Shown: positions 32,598 through 45,301 of the stretch, in pieces
Numbering within the stretch: position 1 is the stretch's first letter
Layout: each line of letters begins with the position of its first letter
Assembly: GCA_032209605.1 (NCBI GenBank)
Contig: JASFXZ010000037.1
Span: 3,844,001 to 3,908,000, forward strand
Reading direction: 5' to 3'
DNA from: Mactromeris polynyma
Lineage: Eukaryota; Mollusca; Bivalvia; Venerida; Mactridae
Length of the DNA stretch: 64,000 nucleotides
Made by a program: the position numbers and the translations under genes
Notes under the pieces: model-generated
Seen by the model: the letters and a program-made list of their open reading frames with translations, nothing else
Databases searched by the model: none
What the model was told of the DNA's origin: nothing

Positions 32598-34089
32598 CAA
32601 CCCTAAATAAGAGAGGTTTGGGATACAACACAGGACTCACGAACAAGTAAACGCGATGAGAAACTTAGCAACCTATCGGCTTGGAATAGGCTTGGCACTT
32701 TTGGTGTGATCACCCATTATGATACTGGCCTGAGTGTTTGTAAGTGTGTATATAAGTATATTATTTTTTGTTGAATGGTGTCCTTTAATCAGTGTTACAA
32801 AGCACACGCGTCGAGCTAAATGAGAAATACTGAATTTTGCATCTCATCTAAGCGAAGATTAATCACTGTAAATTTAGAACCTTCCTTCCATACAGACGAA
32901 ATTGCAATCTTGGATGTGCACCGATGATTTAACGTGATGTATTATTTACAAGAAATGCTAACAAAAAACACCCTGTATTCGCGAATGAGAAATAAAAGTT
33001 ATTTTAAGGATTGATAAAACTTGGATTATGTCTCTTTAAATCTTATCATTGACTATCACAGTGGAAATGAGAGCACGACGTGCAAGAAAGACTGGTAACA
33101 TCACAAAAGCTCGACGTCAAGATAGGACACAAAAGACGTTGTTTTATTTGATACGGAACGTTTAAGCCAAGATCCATGCAACTGAAAACTCCAACCCACC
33201 CAAGTGTTAGCCATGTTATTGTTTCTTCTAATATGTAATAATGGATTAAACTATTATATCCACGATACGCTTAAAGTTTATTCACTTATCACAATAGATA
33301 TGACATATCATTTTAAATATGCTTATACCAGATGGCTTCGTTCACTTTCATAACAATGCTAGTTTTAATAAGCGCTGCAAGGGTAAACTGAAGTTCGGTT
33401 CGGTTTTCGGCACTATTGTTTGAATTTTTGGTTTGGTAAGTCAATGTACGGTCTTGAGTATTTGCCGCTGTAATTTTGACCTATCACTCATATTTTGTTG
33501 AACAGTTATTGGATGCTATTATTTAAATATAGGAACAGTAAGTGTTAGTTCTTGTCATTGCTCTACTGTTTTACATTATCACTTAATTTGTTGTCACCTT
33601 CTTACACGTGGGAATCTCCGGATGTCATCAATTCGAATTCTATACACTCAATCTTAAAATAAACGCCACTTAAATATCTAAAAGTCAGAGCTCGTAGGCT
33701 CTTTGAAGGCTCCGTGCAAGAGCTACGCAGGTGGCGGTTTCACGACATGTAAATTGTAGCAGAATTACCGTACGCAAGATGAATGTCGGTATTATGCTAC
33801 TGGGTTGGTAAAAGACTGACGAGGAAGTGGAAGACCAAAGACTCTTACCCCTAAACAAAAACAATTTATCAGGGTTATGCAGCTCTGATACCGGTTCAAG
33901 TAATGTGTTCATTTCACTAATTCGTTATCATTGGAATCAAGCAATTGTGCGTTTAATTATTGTTCTTAATTTTCATCTGGCTCTTTTTACAAATGCATTA
34001 TCCACCTATGCGACGTCTGAAAAGTCACTGTCTCAGATGTTGACGACCATACACTGAGCAATACTTACTACCAGACGCAGACACAAATC
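32598..34089. other. Intergenic, no feature seen
   Basis: About 1.5 kb. Opposite-strand frames of 75 and 76 codons near 33685-34057 overlap each other and have no motif. No repeat recognised. Confidence 0.45.
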
Positions 34090-34260
34090 TGTATTCAGTC
34101 AACCTGCGCCGAACACTGCATTCCGTGCACTACCGTTAACTACCGTGATAATATGTATTCAGTCAACCTGCGCCGATCACTGCATTCCGTGCACTGCCGT
34201 TAACTACCGTGATAATATGTATTCAGTCAACCTGCGCCGATCACTGCATTCCGTGCACTT
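34090..34260. repeat. 64-bp tandem repeat, 2.7 copies
   Basis: 'Tgtattcagtcaacctgcgc' starts at 34090, 34154 and 34218. The third copy is cut after 'attccgtgcactta'. Confidence 0.95.
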
Positions 34261-34353
34261 ATTAGAGAAGTTTATTACACACTGCTGTGGTAATGTTTTA
34301 GTTTCAGCTCAAGATTCAGTTCACTTTAACTCATAGTACTGAATGTTAATATA

Positions 34354-34500
34354 TAGAGAATCTCGGGTTACTGTCCGGTGAGAACAATGTTATCAGGCGA
34401 GGTGATATCGTTTGTGGTGGCGAGCTTTAGCGAGTCACCACGAACGATATCGCCGAGTCTGATAACATTGTTCGAGCCGGACAGTAACTTGAGATTCTAT
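34354..34500. repeat. Imperfect hairpin, about 66-bp arms
   Basis: The left arm ('agaatctcgggttactgtcc', 'gaacaatgttatcag', 'gatatcgtttgtggtg') is mirrored by the right arm ending 'agtaacttgagattctat', with scattered mismatches. The loop holds 'gcgagctttagcgag'. About 105 bp to the right is 'gggcggagcttaaaag', a motif also found near the hairpin at 62.9 kb. Confidence 0.85.
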
Positions 34501-35360
34501 TTATCATGAAACTTAATTTTCCGAGCATGTTTTAGTGTGTCTTTACCTAAAATTTAGTGTTCAATCCGCTAATGTGAATCATGAAAGTAGTCCGTCAATT
34601 TGTGGGCGGAGCTTAAAAGTGTTATCATGCTACTAGCAGCCTATTGACCTGAGAACACTTTATGTTATCAGGTCATGTGTTATCAGTCTGTTACCATGGT
34701 AGTTGCATGATAAATAAAGTTCCAAGGCCACGTTGGAAAAATGTTAAATTAACAGGAGTTACGATGTCGTGTTACTTACATGTGTATGACATAAAACCCT
34801 CATCTTATATACGAGTATATAAACATTGTGGTTTAACAATTAAAGAAAAAGAGATATATCAAATATTCGCATGGTTATTTGAAATGATTTAACGACACAT
34901 ATCACGAGATCTGATTGTTAATGGAACAGAGATCTGATAAATTGTAGTCTTGTACATGGTATTATGTTACTTGATTGTGTGTTAAACGTAACACTCCCAT
35001 CCTTACAATTCTTCACTTGCTTGTTAATGAAATTATTTTAATTCCCCTGAGGTGGAATTGCGAGGATAATTAAAAGTCAAGCTACAATGAGCAAAAGTTA
35101 AATGAGAGTATTTTAAGCCGAATGTGTACTAGGCATTTGAATACAGGAATGTGTGACATGTAACATCTTAAAATGGAAGCATACAAACCATTTTCAGGTT
35201 AAAGACACATATACGCTAGTCAATTGTTTTACATTTTGTTCTTAACAACATCAATCATTAGAGTATCCTTTCCTGCATTTTGTCGACACTTATAATACAG
35301 AAATATGTTATTTAACTATAACACAAATGGTTTCTCATTCAGATACCAACTGTAAACCAT
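34501..35360. other. Intergenic; possible remainder of a fold-back element
   Basis: Contains 'gggcggagcttaaaag' (34602-34617) and a 'gttatcaggtcatgtgttatcag'-type short duplication (34665-34685). A 76-codon frame at 34662-34892 has no recognised content. Confidence 0.4.
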
Positions 35361-36110
35361 GAGTGATCATTGCCCTTAACGTCAATGATGGAGTGAGTGA
35401 CCATTGCCCTAAACGTCAATGATGGAGTGAGTGACCATTGCCCTAAACGTCAATGATGGAGTGAGTGATCATTGCCCTAAACGTCAATGATGGAGTGAGT
35501 GACCATTGCCCTAAACTTCAATGATGGAGTGAGTGATCGTTGCCCTAAACGTCAATGATGGAGTGAGTGATCATTGCCCTAAACGTCAATGATGGAGTGA
35601 GTGACCATTGCCCTAAACGTCAATGATGGAGTGAGTGACCATTGCCCTAAACGTCAATGATGGAGTGAGTGACCATTGCCCTAAACGTCAATGATGGAGT
35701 GAGTGATCGTTGCCCTAACGTCAATGATAGAGTGAGTGATCATTGCCCTAAACGTCAATGATGGAGTGAGTGATCGTTGCCCTAAACGTCAATGATGGAG
35801 TGAGTGATCATTGCCCTAAACGTCAATGATGGAGTGAGTGATCATTGCCCTAAACGTCAATGATGGAGTGAGTGATCATTGCCCTAAACGTCAATGATGG
35901 AGTGAGTGATCGTTGCCCTAAACGTCAATGATAGAGTGAGTGATCATTGCCCTAAACGTCAATGATGGAGTGAGTGATCGTTGCCCTAAACGTCAATGAT
36001 AGAGTGAGTGATCATTGCCCTAAACGTCAATGATGGAGTGAGTGATCGTTGCCCTAAACGTCAATGATAGAGTGAGTGATCATTGCCCTAAACGTCAGTG
36101 ATAGAGTAAG
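35361..36110. repeat. 34-bp minisatellite, about 22 copies
   Basis: The unit is 'gagtgagtgatcattgccct' then 'aaacgtcaatgatg'. Variants are gacc/gatc, atcg/atca and gatag/gatgg. In the right half, units alternate 'atcgttgcc...gatag' and 'atcattgcc...gatgg', suggesting a two-unit (68-bp) period. One unit lacks an A. Confidence 0.97.
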
Positions 36111-36803
36111 TCACTGTTCTGCTATGGGAGTGATCAAATACATCAATATTGTCCAGTAATTAAACCGACAAAAAAAAGAAACAACTCAATGAACAATAAT
36201 TACAGACTATGCCATGCAAAAACTCACAAATGTCTTCTGACTGATATATAAAGCAGCAAAGAGACAGATAAAACAACAAGTTTCCTCTATATTTTATGGT
36301 CCAATTTATTGTAAAGGCAAATTTCCAATATACGAGCACAAATGAATGAATATCTTCAAGTCTAGTTCTAAGACGTTATATCAAAGACTATGCCATAGGG
36401 AGAACTTTATTCGCGGATGGACAGCAGTAAATGTGGAAGACTATTTATTGTTTTAATTTACACATTCTCATCAGCCAGTCTTATAAGAAACAAAATGGTG
36501 TTATACAGTATGATAATGGCCCTTAACGCTAGAACAAAGAAAAAAGCAAATAATAGTGTGCGTATAGTACTCGTACATCGAAACATCAAAGATCAAAATC
36601 AAAAACACTAGGGGATGACCCTCAAGACATTCATTCTTCATGATACAAACCGTTTATCGATTTAAGACAACATAAATTAAGATATTTAATCAGTACATTA
36701 CATTAATGATCTAAGTAAGTCTTAAAATTAGGACATTTTAAAGGTAGTGAGAAGCTGCAGCATTGCGTACAGATATTACGCAGTCATCTGTTTACAAAAT
36801 ATT
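36111..36803. other. Intergenic, no feature seen
   Basis: AT-rich. A 64-codon frame at 36417-36611 is treated as chance. Confidence 0.45.
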
Positions 36804-37060
36804 CAGGGGCCTTATTCACAAACATATTAAGACTGAATCTCTGAATTAGACTTTTTAATGGTAAATGATCATTTTGGTCCTAAGTTGTTAAAACAGAATA
36901 GGTTAGGATACAACTTTGCAATCCTGTAGAATGAGTAACAAGAACGATTCTGAGTAAATTGTATCCGTATATATTTAATTGAAAGAAACGCTGGTAAATT
37001 TAACTTTTGCCAATTTAAATTTAAAGTCGGAGTTTCAGTTTTAAAATGTTTGTGAATATA
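36804..37060. mobile_element. CAGGGGCC MITE, copy 2, right end replaced by an array
   Basis: The left end 'caggggccttattcacaaac' matches the copy at 26967. The right side matches to 'tgtttgtgaata' (37049-37060) but the terminal 'cggcccc' is missing, and the 54-bp array begins immediately. Confidence 0.75.
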
Positions 37061-39935
37061 ACAGTATGCTAACCCAAGAGACAGGGAACAAGAACACAAA
37101 GAGTTGTATCAATGACGGTATGCTAACACCAGAGACAGGGAACAAGAACACAAAGAGTTGTATCAATGACGGTATGCTAACCCCAGAGACAGGGAACAAG
37201 AACACAAAGAGTTATATCAATGACAGTATTCTAACACCAGAGACAGGGAACAAGAACACAAAGAGTTGTATCAATGACGGTATGCTAACCCCAGAGACAG
37301 GGAACAAGACCAGAAAGAGTTGTATCAATGACGGTATGCTAACACCAGAGACAGGGAACAAGACCAGAAAGAGTTGTATCAATGACGGTATGCTAACACC
37401 AGAGACAGGGAACAAGAACACAAAGAGTTATACCAATGACAGTATGCTAACACCAGAGACAGGGAACAAGAACACAAAGAGTTGTATCAATGACAGTATG
37501 CTAACACCAGAGACAGGGAACAAGAACACAAAGAGTTATATCAATGACAGTATGCTAACACCAGAGACAGGGAACAAGAACACAAAGAGTTGTATCAATG
37601 ACAGTATTCTAACACCAGAGACAGGGAACAAGAACACAAAGAGTTGTATCAATGACAGTATGCTAACACCAGAGACAGGGAACAAGAACACAAAGAGTTG
37701 TATCAATGACGGTATTCTAACACCAGAGACAGGGAACAAGAACACAAAGAGTTGTATCAATGACAGTATTCTAACACCAGAGACAGGGAACAAGAACACA
37801 AAGAGTTGTATCAATGACGGTATTCTAACACCAGAGACAGGGAACAAGAACACAAAGAGTTATATCAATGACAGTATGCTAACACCAGAGACAGGGAACA
37901 AGAACACAAAGAGTTATATCAATGACGGTATTCTCACACCAGAGACAGGGAACAAGAACAGAAAGAGTTGTATCAATGACGGTATGCTAACACCAGAGGC
38001 AGGGAACAAGAACACAAAGAGTTATATCAATGACGGTATTCTAACACCAGAGACAGGGAACAAGACCAGAAAGAGTTGTATCAATGACGGTATGCTAACA
38101 CCAGAGACAGGGAACAAGAACACAAAGAGTTATATCAATGACGGTATGCTAACACCAGAGACAGGGAACAAGAACACAAAGAGTTATATCAATGACAGTA
38201 TTCTAACACCAGAGACAGGGAACAAGAACACAAAGAGTTATATCAATGACAGTATGCTAACACCAGAGACAGGGAACAAGAACACAAAGAGTTATATCAA
38301 TGACGGTATTCTAACACCAGAGACAGGGAACAAGAACACAAAGAGTTGTATCAATGACGGTATGCTAACACCGGAGACAGGGAACAAGAACACAAAGAGT
38401 TGTATCAATGACGGTATTCTAACACCAGAGACAGGGAACAAGAACACAAAGAGTTATATCAATGACGGTATTCTAACACCAGAGACAGGGAACAAGAACA
38501 CAAAGAGTTGTATCAATGATGACGGTATGCTAACACCAGAGACAGGGAACAAGAACACAAAGAGTTATATCAATGACAGTATTCTAACACCAGAGACAGG
38601 GAACAAGAACACAAAGAGTTATATCAATGACAGTATGCTAACCCCAGAGACAGGGAACAAGAACACAAAGAGTTATATCAATGACAGTATGCTAACCCCA
38701 GAGACAGGGAACAAGAACACAAAGAGTTATATCAATGACAGTATGCTAACACCAGAGACAGGGAACAAGACCAGAAAGAGTTGTATCAATGGCAGTATGC
38801 TAACACCAGAGACAGGGAACAAGACCAGAAAGAGTTGTATCAATGACGGTATGCTAACACCAGAGACAGGGAACAAGAACACAAAGAGTTGTATCAATGA
38901 CGGTATGCTAACCCCAGAGACAGGGAACAAGAACACAAAGAGTTATATCAATGACAGTATGCTAACACCAGAGACAGGGAACAAGAACACAAAGAGTTGT
39001 ATCAATGACGGTATGCTAACACCAGAGACAGGGAACAAGAACACAAAGAGTTGTATCAATGACGGTATGCTAACACCAGAGACAGGGAACAAGAGCACAA
39101 AGAGTTGTATCAATGACAGTATTCTAACACCAGAGACAGGGAACAAGAACACAAAGAGTTGTATCAATGACAGTATTCTAACACCAGAGACAGGGAACAA
39201 GAACACAAAGAGTTGTATCAATGACGGTATGCTAACCCCAGAGACAGGGAACAAGAACACAAAGAGTTGTATCAATGACGGTATGCTAACACCAGAGACA
39301 GGGAACAAGAACACAAAGAGTTGTATCAATGACAGTATGCCAACACCAGAGACAGGGAACAAGAACACAAAGAGTTGTATCAATGACGGTATGCTAACAC
39401 CAGAGACAGGGAACAAGAACACAAAGAGTTATATCAATGACAGTATGCTAACACCAGAGACAGGGAACAAGAACACAAAGAGTTGTATCAATGACAGTAT
39501 TCTAACACCAGAGACAGGGAACAAGAACACAAAGAGTTGTATCAATGACAGTATGCTAACACCAGAGACAGGGAACAAGAACACAAAGAGTTGTATCAAT
39601 GATGACGGTATGCTAACACCAGAGACAGGGAACAAGAACACAAAGAGTTGTATCAATGACGGTATGCTAACACCAGAGACAGGGAACAAGAACACAAAGA
39701 GTTATATCAATGACAGTATGCTAACACCTGAGACAGGGAACAAGAACACAAAGAGTTGTATCAATGACGGTATGCTAACACCAGAGACAGGGAACAAGAA
39801 CACAAAGAGTTGTATCAATGACGGTATGCTAACACCAGAGACAGGGAACAAGAGCACAAAGAGTTGTATCAATGACAGTATGCTAACACCAGAGACAGGG
39901 AACAAGAACACAAAGAGTTGTATCAATGACAGTTA
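37061..39935. repeat. 54-bp minisatellite, 53 copies, with a continuous 956-codon frame
   Basis: The unit is 'aacaagaacacaaagagttg' then 'tatcaatgacggtatgctaa' and 'caccagagacaggg'. From an ATG at 37066 to TAG at 39934-39936 the plus strand reads 53 repeats of an 18-residue unit (MLTPETGNKNTKSCINDG). The only length changes are two 3-bp insertions (near 38519 and 39602). Most substitutions change the residue (M/I, G/S, C/Y, NT/TR), few are silent, there is no signal peptide or non-repeat domain, and the frame starts within the array. Purifying selection is therefore not evident; I call it a minisatellite, with a small chance of a repetitive protein or exon. Confidence 0.9.
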
Positions 39936-39936
39936 G

Positions 39937-41368
39937 ACCTCCAGCTACACACCATTATAATACATATAATTGACCCACGATTCTCGCATCATTGAAACTA
40001 TTGAATATGAGATCAGAGCATTTATACATTTTGTATCCTTAGTACTATCTGTGGTGGAAAATGATGGAGAGCTAGATACAATAATTAGATGGCAAGCTGT
40101 CAGTGCTGAATCACTTAAATGACACTACAAATTACCCAGCTTTCATTAGTAAGTGAGCCGACTGGTTGTATCATCTTATCAAATAATATTGAATTTACCA
40201 AATGAGGTAAACATGCCAGGAAAAAATGACATCTGATAAAATTTCATTAAATACTACCCTGGCTAATGCGTAGTTTTTGATCTACCAGATTTATCAATCT
40301 TATTACAGTAGCATTGTTGACTTAATGCATTTAAGATGTAAAAGAAACTCAGAGAACATAGCCCTGGTGAGTATTGACCTTAATTCGGAACTGTTTTGTA
40401 TTATCTTAATGTAAGATTAAAACATGCCTTTCCATGATATTGATCAATCGATACTCTCTCTCTACTGACCATTAGCTTGTTCTAATACTTACACAGTTCT
40501 GGGAAGACGGATTTAGTCCCAAATAGTTGAACAAATATTCAAACAAATTAAATGACATTCGAGACATTGTGTACATTTTGAAGAATGAGGAATGATATAA
40601 ACCCAATTCGACAAGGCTTTCATTATCGATTTATCCATTATATTGGGTATAGGGTGGGAATGTTGTTGAAATCAGTGATATCATTTTAACGCGCTGTAAA
40701 TAGGTTGTTTACAACACCCCTATAATCGATATTTAGTTAAACACGATAATGAAAGGAATAGCGAATTTTACACATGTCCAAGCTTCAATCCTCTGAAAAC
40801 CATTATTCTCTGAGCACGAAACTATATTTGTTCTGATGACCTTTTGATGGCCTTGTGTCGAGTTTTTTTCTGTGAAATTAGTATGAATAAACACTTTTTA
40901 CACCCATTAAGAACTCTTAATTGTGTGCTATGAAAAATTATATTAGCTAAATAAATATTGTCCGAAGTACTTAAATCAGGCAAGGTTGATAATTGTCATG
41001 AACAAATACAATTATCTTCAATATCATACAAGAAACAGTCCCGAAACAATAACAAACACCATATGGAAATACTGAAACCAGGGTAAACAAATGTCGAAAC
41101 ATCAATTAACCAGACACAGAAGTCATAAACATGTTGGCAAACTTTTCATTACTATTGTAGTCTGATGACATCTTATATTACAACAATTATGTACAATATT
41201 ATGACTAGGTTATGTCTGTTTACGATATGTTTTACACCTTGAAAAGATAACTGACCATGAATACGATGTGTAAGTGTAAACAAGAGACTTTAGTCGCAAT
41301 CAATGCTTTATTGTTTAAATAATGTTTGCCTGGTAGACAAGATGTTTGCAAACCGCATTGTGTAAACA
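39937..41368. other. Intergenic, no feature seen
   Basis: About 1.4 kb of unique-looking AT-rich DNA with no frame or repeat of note. Confidence 0.5.
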
Positions 41369-41641
41369 GCAATCACTATGGTAGATGTTATACTTGAACA
41401 TAATGCAGCAATCACTATGGTAGATGTTATACTTGAACATAATGCAGCAATCACTATGGTAGATGTTATACTTGAACATAATGCAGCAATCACTATGGTA
41501 GATGTTATACTTGAACATAATGCAGCAATCACTATGGTAGATGTTATACTTGAACATAATGCAGCAATCACTATGGTAGATGTTATACTTGAACATAATG
41601 CAGCAATCACTATGGTAGATGTTATACTTGAACATAATGCA
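41369..41641. repeat. 39-bp minisatellite, 7 identical copies
   Basis: The unit 'gcaatcactatggtagatgt' plus 'tatacttgaacataatgca' fills 273 bp exactly. Units look identical, so expansion is very recent. 39 is a multiple of three, which opens frames on both strands (for example MVDVILEHNAAIT). These are not taken as genes. Confidence 0.97.
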
Positions 41642-42349
41642 ACATTATAATGAGTACTGGTTTGTCAGCTGATACCAAAACCGGCTATTTGTGCAATCCT
41701 GTGGCAATTTTAAGTAATTTACCAAGTTGTACTGTATGTCTTTTACATAGATTTATAAGAACAATGATGAAGTTTAGGTATAATGAATATGTTGATTCGG
41801 CGACATTGCATCAAGTTGCAATTAAAAGACATAAAGACGAAAATGTTAGTGTACAACTTTTAAACACAAAGCAGATACATGTCTATGATAAAATAGATTC
41901 ATAACTTACATCTGCGCCTATTTCTTTGTAAAATCATTTGTATCATGAACATTTTGAAAGCGACAGAAACGAACCTGTCAAATTGGTTGCCTTTTCATTC
42001 TACTGACAATCACAGGGATCTAACAAAAATACTATTTATGGTTATTTGTGATTGTTGTTATGTCATGCAACTATCAGCATATGAATAATGTCCCCGAGGC
42101 GTTTATGCTTGACGCGAAATGCCGACGACAACATAAAATGCAATTTGTAACGCTTTATTGAGATTGGTGATTTGTACGATTTACATGCTCATTGTCGCCA
42201 TGTGTTGTTCCTTCTTATAGCATTGTGAGTATGTGTCCTGGATTCTTTAAACAACATCCAATGACGATGACTGCAATTATGATCCGAAGAAAGTTATTAT
42301 CTGTTGTTTTATTTGTTTACAATGTAACTGACAGCAGATTTTCCAAAAT
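41642..42349. other. Intergenic with one 84-codon frame
   Basis: An ATG at 41650, directly after the 39-bp array, opens 84 codons with mixed composition (for example RHKDENVSVQLLNTKQIHVY). No domain recognised and no conservation test possible, so it is not called as a gene. Confidence 0.35.
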
Positions 42350-43812
42350 GATTCCAACACCAATGTTACAAACAATGTAGGATTTTCAGGATATTCCAGC
42401 TGTTTTCAGTGTTACACCAATGTTACACCAATGTTACAAACAATGCAGGATTATCAGGAGATTCCAGCTGTTTTCAGTGTTACACCAATGTTACACCAAT
42501 GTTACAAACAATGTAGGATTATCAGGATATTCCAGCTGTTTTCAGTGTTACACCAATGTTACACAATGTTACAAACAATGCAGGATTATCAGGATATTCC
42601 AGCTGTTTTCAGTGTTACACCAATGTTACACCAATGTTACAAACAATGCAGGATTATCAGGATATTCCAGCTGTTTTCAGTGTTACACCAATGTTACACC
42701 AATGTTACACCAATGTTACAAACAATGTAGGATTATCAGGATATTCCAGCTGTTTTCAGTGTTACACCAATGTTACACCAATGTTACAAACAATGCAGGA
42801 TTATCAGGAGATTCCAGCTGTTTTCAGTGTTACACCAATGTTACACCAATGTTACAAACAATGCAGGATTATCAGGTTATTCCAGCTGTTTTCAGTGTTA
42901 CACCAATGTTACAAACAATGCAGGATTATCAGGTTATTCCAGCTGTGTTCAGTGTTACACCAATGTTACACCAATGTTACAAACAATGCATGATTATCAG
43001 GTTATTCCAGCTGTGTTCAGTGTTACACCAATGTTACAAACAATGCAGGATTATCAGGATATTCCAGTTGTTTTCAGTGTTACACCAATGTTACAAACAA
43101 TGCAGGATTATCAGGATATTCCAGCTGTTTTCAGTGTTACACCAATGTTACACCAATGTTACAAACAATGCAGGATTATCAGGTTATTCCAGCTGTTTTC
43201 AGTGTTACACCAATGTTACAAACAATGCAGGATTATCAGGATATTCCAGCTGTTTTCAGTGTTACACCAATGTTACAAACAATGCAGGATTATCAGGTTA
43301 TTCCAGCTGTTTTCAGTGTTACACCAATGTTACAAACAATGCAGGATTATCAGGTTATTCCAGCTGTTTTCAGTGTTACACCAATGTTACAAACAATGCA
43401 GGATTATCAGGTTATTCCAGCTGTTTTCAGTGTTACACCAATGTTACAAACAATGCAGGATTATCAGGTTATTCCAGCTGTTTTCAGTGTTACACCAATG
43501 TTACAAACAATGCAGGATTATCAGGTTATTCCAGCTGTTTTCAGTGTTACACCAATGTTACAAACAATGCAGGATTATGAGGATATTCCAGTTGTTTTCA
43601 GTGTTACACCAATGTTACAAACAATGCAGGATTATCAGGATATTCCAGCTGTTTTCAGTGTTACACCAATGTTACAAACAATGCAGGATTATCAGGATAT
43701 TCCAGCTGTTTTCAGTGTTACACCAATGTTACACCAATGTTACACCAATGTTACACCAATGTTACACCAGTGTTACACCAATGTTACACCAATGTTACAC
43801 CAATGTTACATG
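42350..43812. repeat. 57-bp minisatellite with nested 11-bp repeat
   Basis: The main unit is 'aggattatcaggatattcca' then 'gctgttttcagtgttacacc' and 'aatgttacaaacaatgc'. Inside it 'gttacaccaat' (11 bp) is present one, two or three times, and the array ends in a run of about eight of these (43710-43812). Left units carry two or three 11-mers, right units mostly one. The 11-bp steps move the phase, so long frames exist in all three plus frames. Confidence 0.96.
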
Positions 43813-44295
43813 GTTCCCGTGTCATCGTCACATAGTGCATGTTGGATATAAGCTGGATGCTAGATGAAGCTAATGATAACCTTCACTGATCCACCGACAT
43901 GTTTGATATAAACTTTCTAATTGGTTAAAAGGACTAAAAACAAATACCCCAATTTTCAAGAGAAAAACATAGTAGATTTCAGTATAAATAAGTATACCCC
44001 TAATACTTACTCACCCTGCATAGAAATGTTATAAACGTTAAGTGTCGGGTTAGCTACCTGGTAAGTCGATTTTGAACAGCCAGTAATGTTACTAACAGCG
44101 CTAAGGCTGTAGATCGCCTATTTATCACTGTTCCCTTTATGTTTTAGACCAATATTCCCCTTTACCCTTGTTGCATTCCTTGGCCTGATAAAACAAAATC
44201 GTATTCTCCCCCGCCCCCTAACTATCTGAGGCCAGTTTGCTTTCTCGACTTGATGCCACGTATTCTCTTCCTTGACTCCTTTCTTGTCCCCTTGT
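43813..44295. other. Intergenic, no feature seen
   Basis: AT-rich linker. 'Ccttgttgcattccttggcc' near 44166 faintly recalls R3 phrases but is not enough to call. Confidence 0.4.
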
Positions 44296-44392
44296 TGCCC
44301 CTCCTAGGAGAATCAAAGAGAGCACACAGGTGGAGGGGGGTGAATGGATGGAAAATATCACAGGATAAGTCAAGAGAGCTGGCAACAACAAT
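44296..44392 (-). mobile_element. R3 family, copy 7 (5' part)
   Basis: The reverse complement carries 'ttgttgccagctctcttgac', 'tatcctgtgatattttcc', 'atccattcacccccc' and 'tttgattctcctaggag', matching the 5' half of the R3 copy at 20.65 kb. Truncated. Confidence 0.6.
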
Positions 44393-45086
44393 ATTCTTGT
44401 TCTTTTGGGTGGTTGTGCACTTTGTTTGTTGGTACATCATTCATTTTAGAACGTCTAACTTGTAATCCGTTAATACGGGTGTGCATACATTTATGACATC
44501 CATACTAATTCATTGGTTACGCTGTTATATTTAATGTTATGTATTTCCATTATAATACAATTATAAAAAGTATTTAAATAAGACATTTTCATTATTGTTT
44601 AAATGTTCCGTTGTATACGTCTACGAGACTATAATAAATAGATGAACATACGTATGATATGAACATAGGTGTAGCAGTCATCCTGTAATTCCAACTTAGT
44701 GGTTATACCCTGTAAACTTGACAATATTCTTGATACAAAATGTAAATTTTACTTGCAACTTTAATGATTTGCATCCCATACCTCGTATACAAAATATGCA
44801 ATATTGTCTGGACATCTCAGAAACAAATAAATGTAACAATTTGTAAATATCTATATAAAATCTATTGTTCGTGCTATTTATCAGAATATTTGAGTGCAGA
44901 ATCAATCAAACATTTGTCACTATTAATTATTTATGATGGTTGGTTATGCATGCAAATTGATCATTCATATCTGTAAATGTACTGTCATTCATCAAATGAA
45001 ACAATATTAACATATAAATTAAAAACATCTGGTTGTTTATGCTAAAATGTCAGAAAATAAGATGCCTCAGAATCAGCATATGACTA
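44393..45086. other. Intergenic, no feature seen
   Basis: AT-rich. Overlapping short frames at 44696-44976 on both strands have no recognised content. Confidence 0.5.
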
Positions 45087-45301
45087 TACAGTAAACCCTC
45101 ACTTAGAGACCACCTCAATAATAAGACCACCTCAAAATAAAGACCACCTCAATAATAAGACCACCTCAAAATAAAGACCATAATTTTCAAGTCCATTTTC
45201 ACAGCTTTGCTCATTATTCAGCCTCAATATCAAACCACCTCAAAAAGAAGACCAGTTTTCACGGGTCCGAAAGGTGGTCCTGTTATCGAGGTTTTACTGT
45301 A
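45087..45301. mobile_element. Pogo-like MITE, copy 2
   Basis: The left 'tacagtaaaccctcac' and inverted right 'cgaggttttactgta' give good TIRs bounded by TA. The left side contains 'agaccacctcaataataag' twice (45108 and 45150 region). It is 215 bp with no coding frame, and is the cleanest copy of the family also at 17.75 and 47.03 kb. Confidence 0.8.

Noticed and set aside
41650..41904. 84-codon frame after the 39-bp array
   Set aside because: Composition is unremarkable, no motif, and no conservation test is possible here.
42420..43867. 386- and 365-codon frames in overlapping plus frames
   Set aside because: Three overlapping frames read the same 57/11-bp array; no independent coding evidence.
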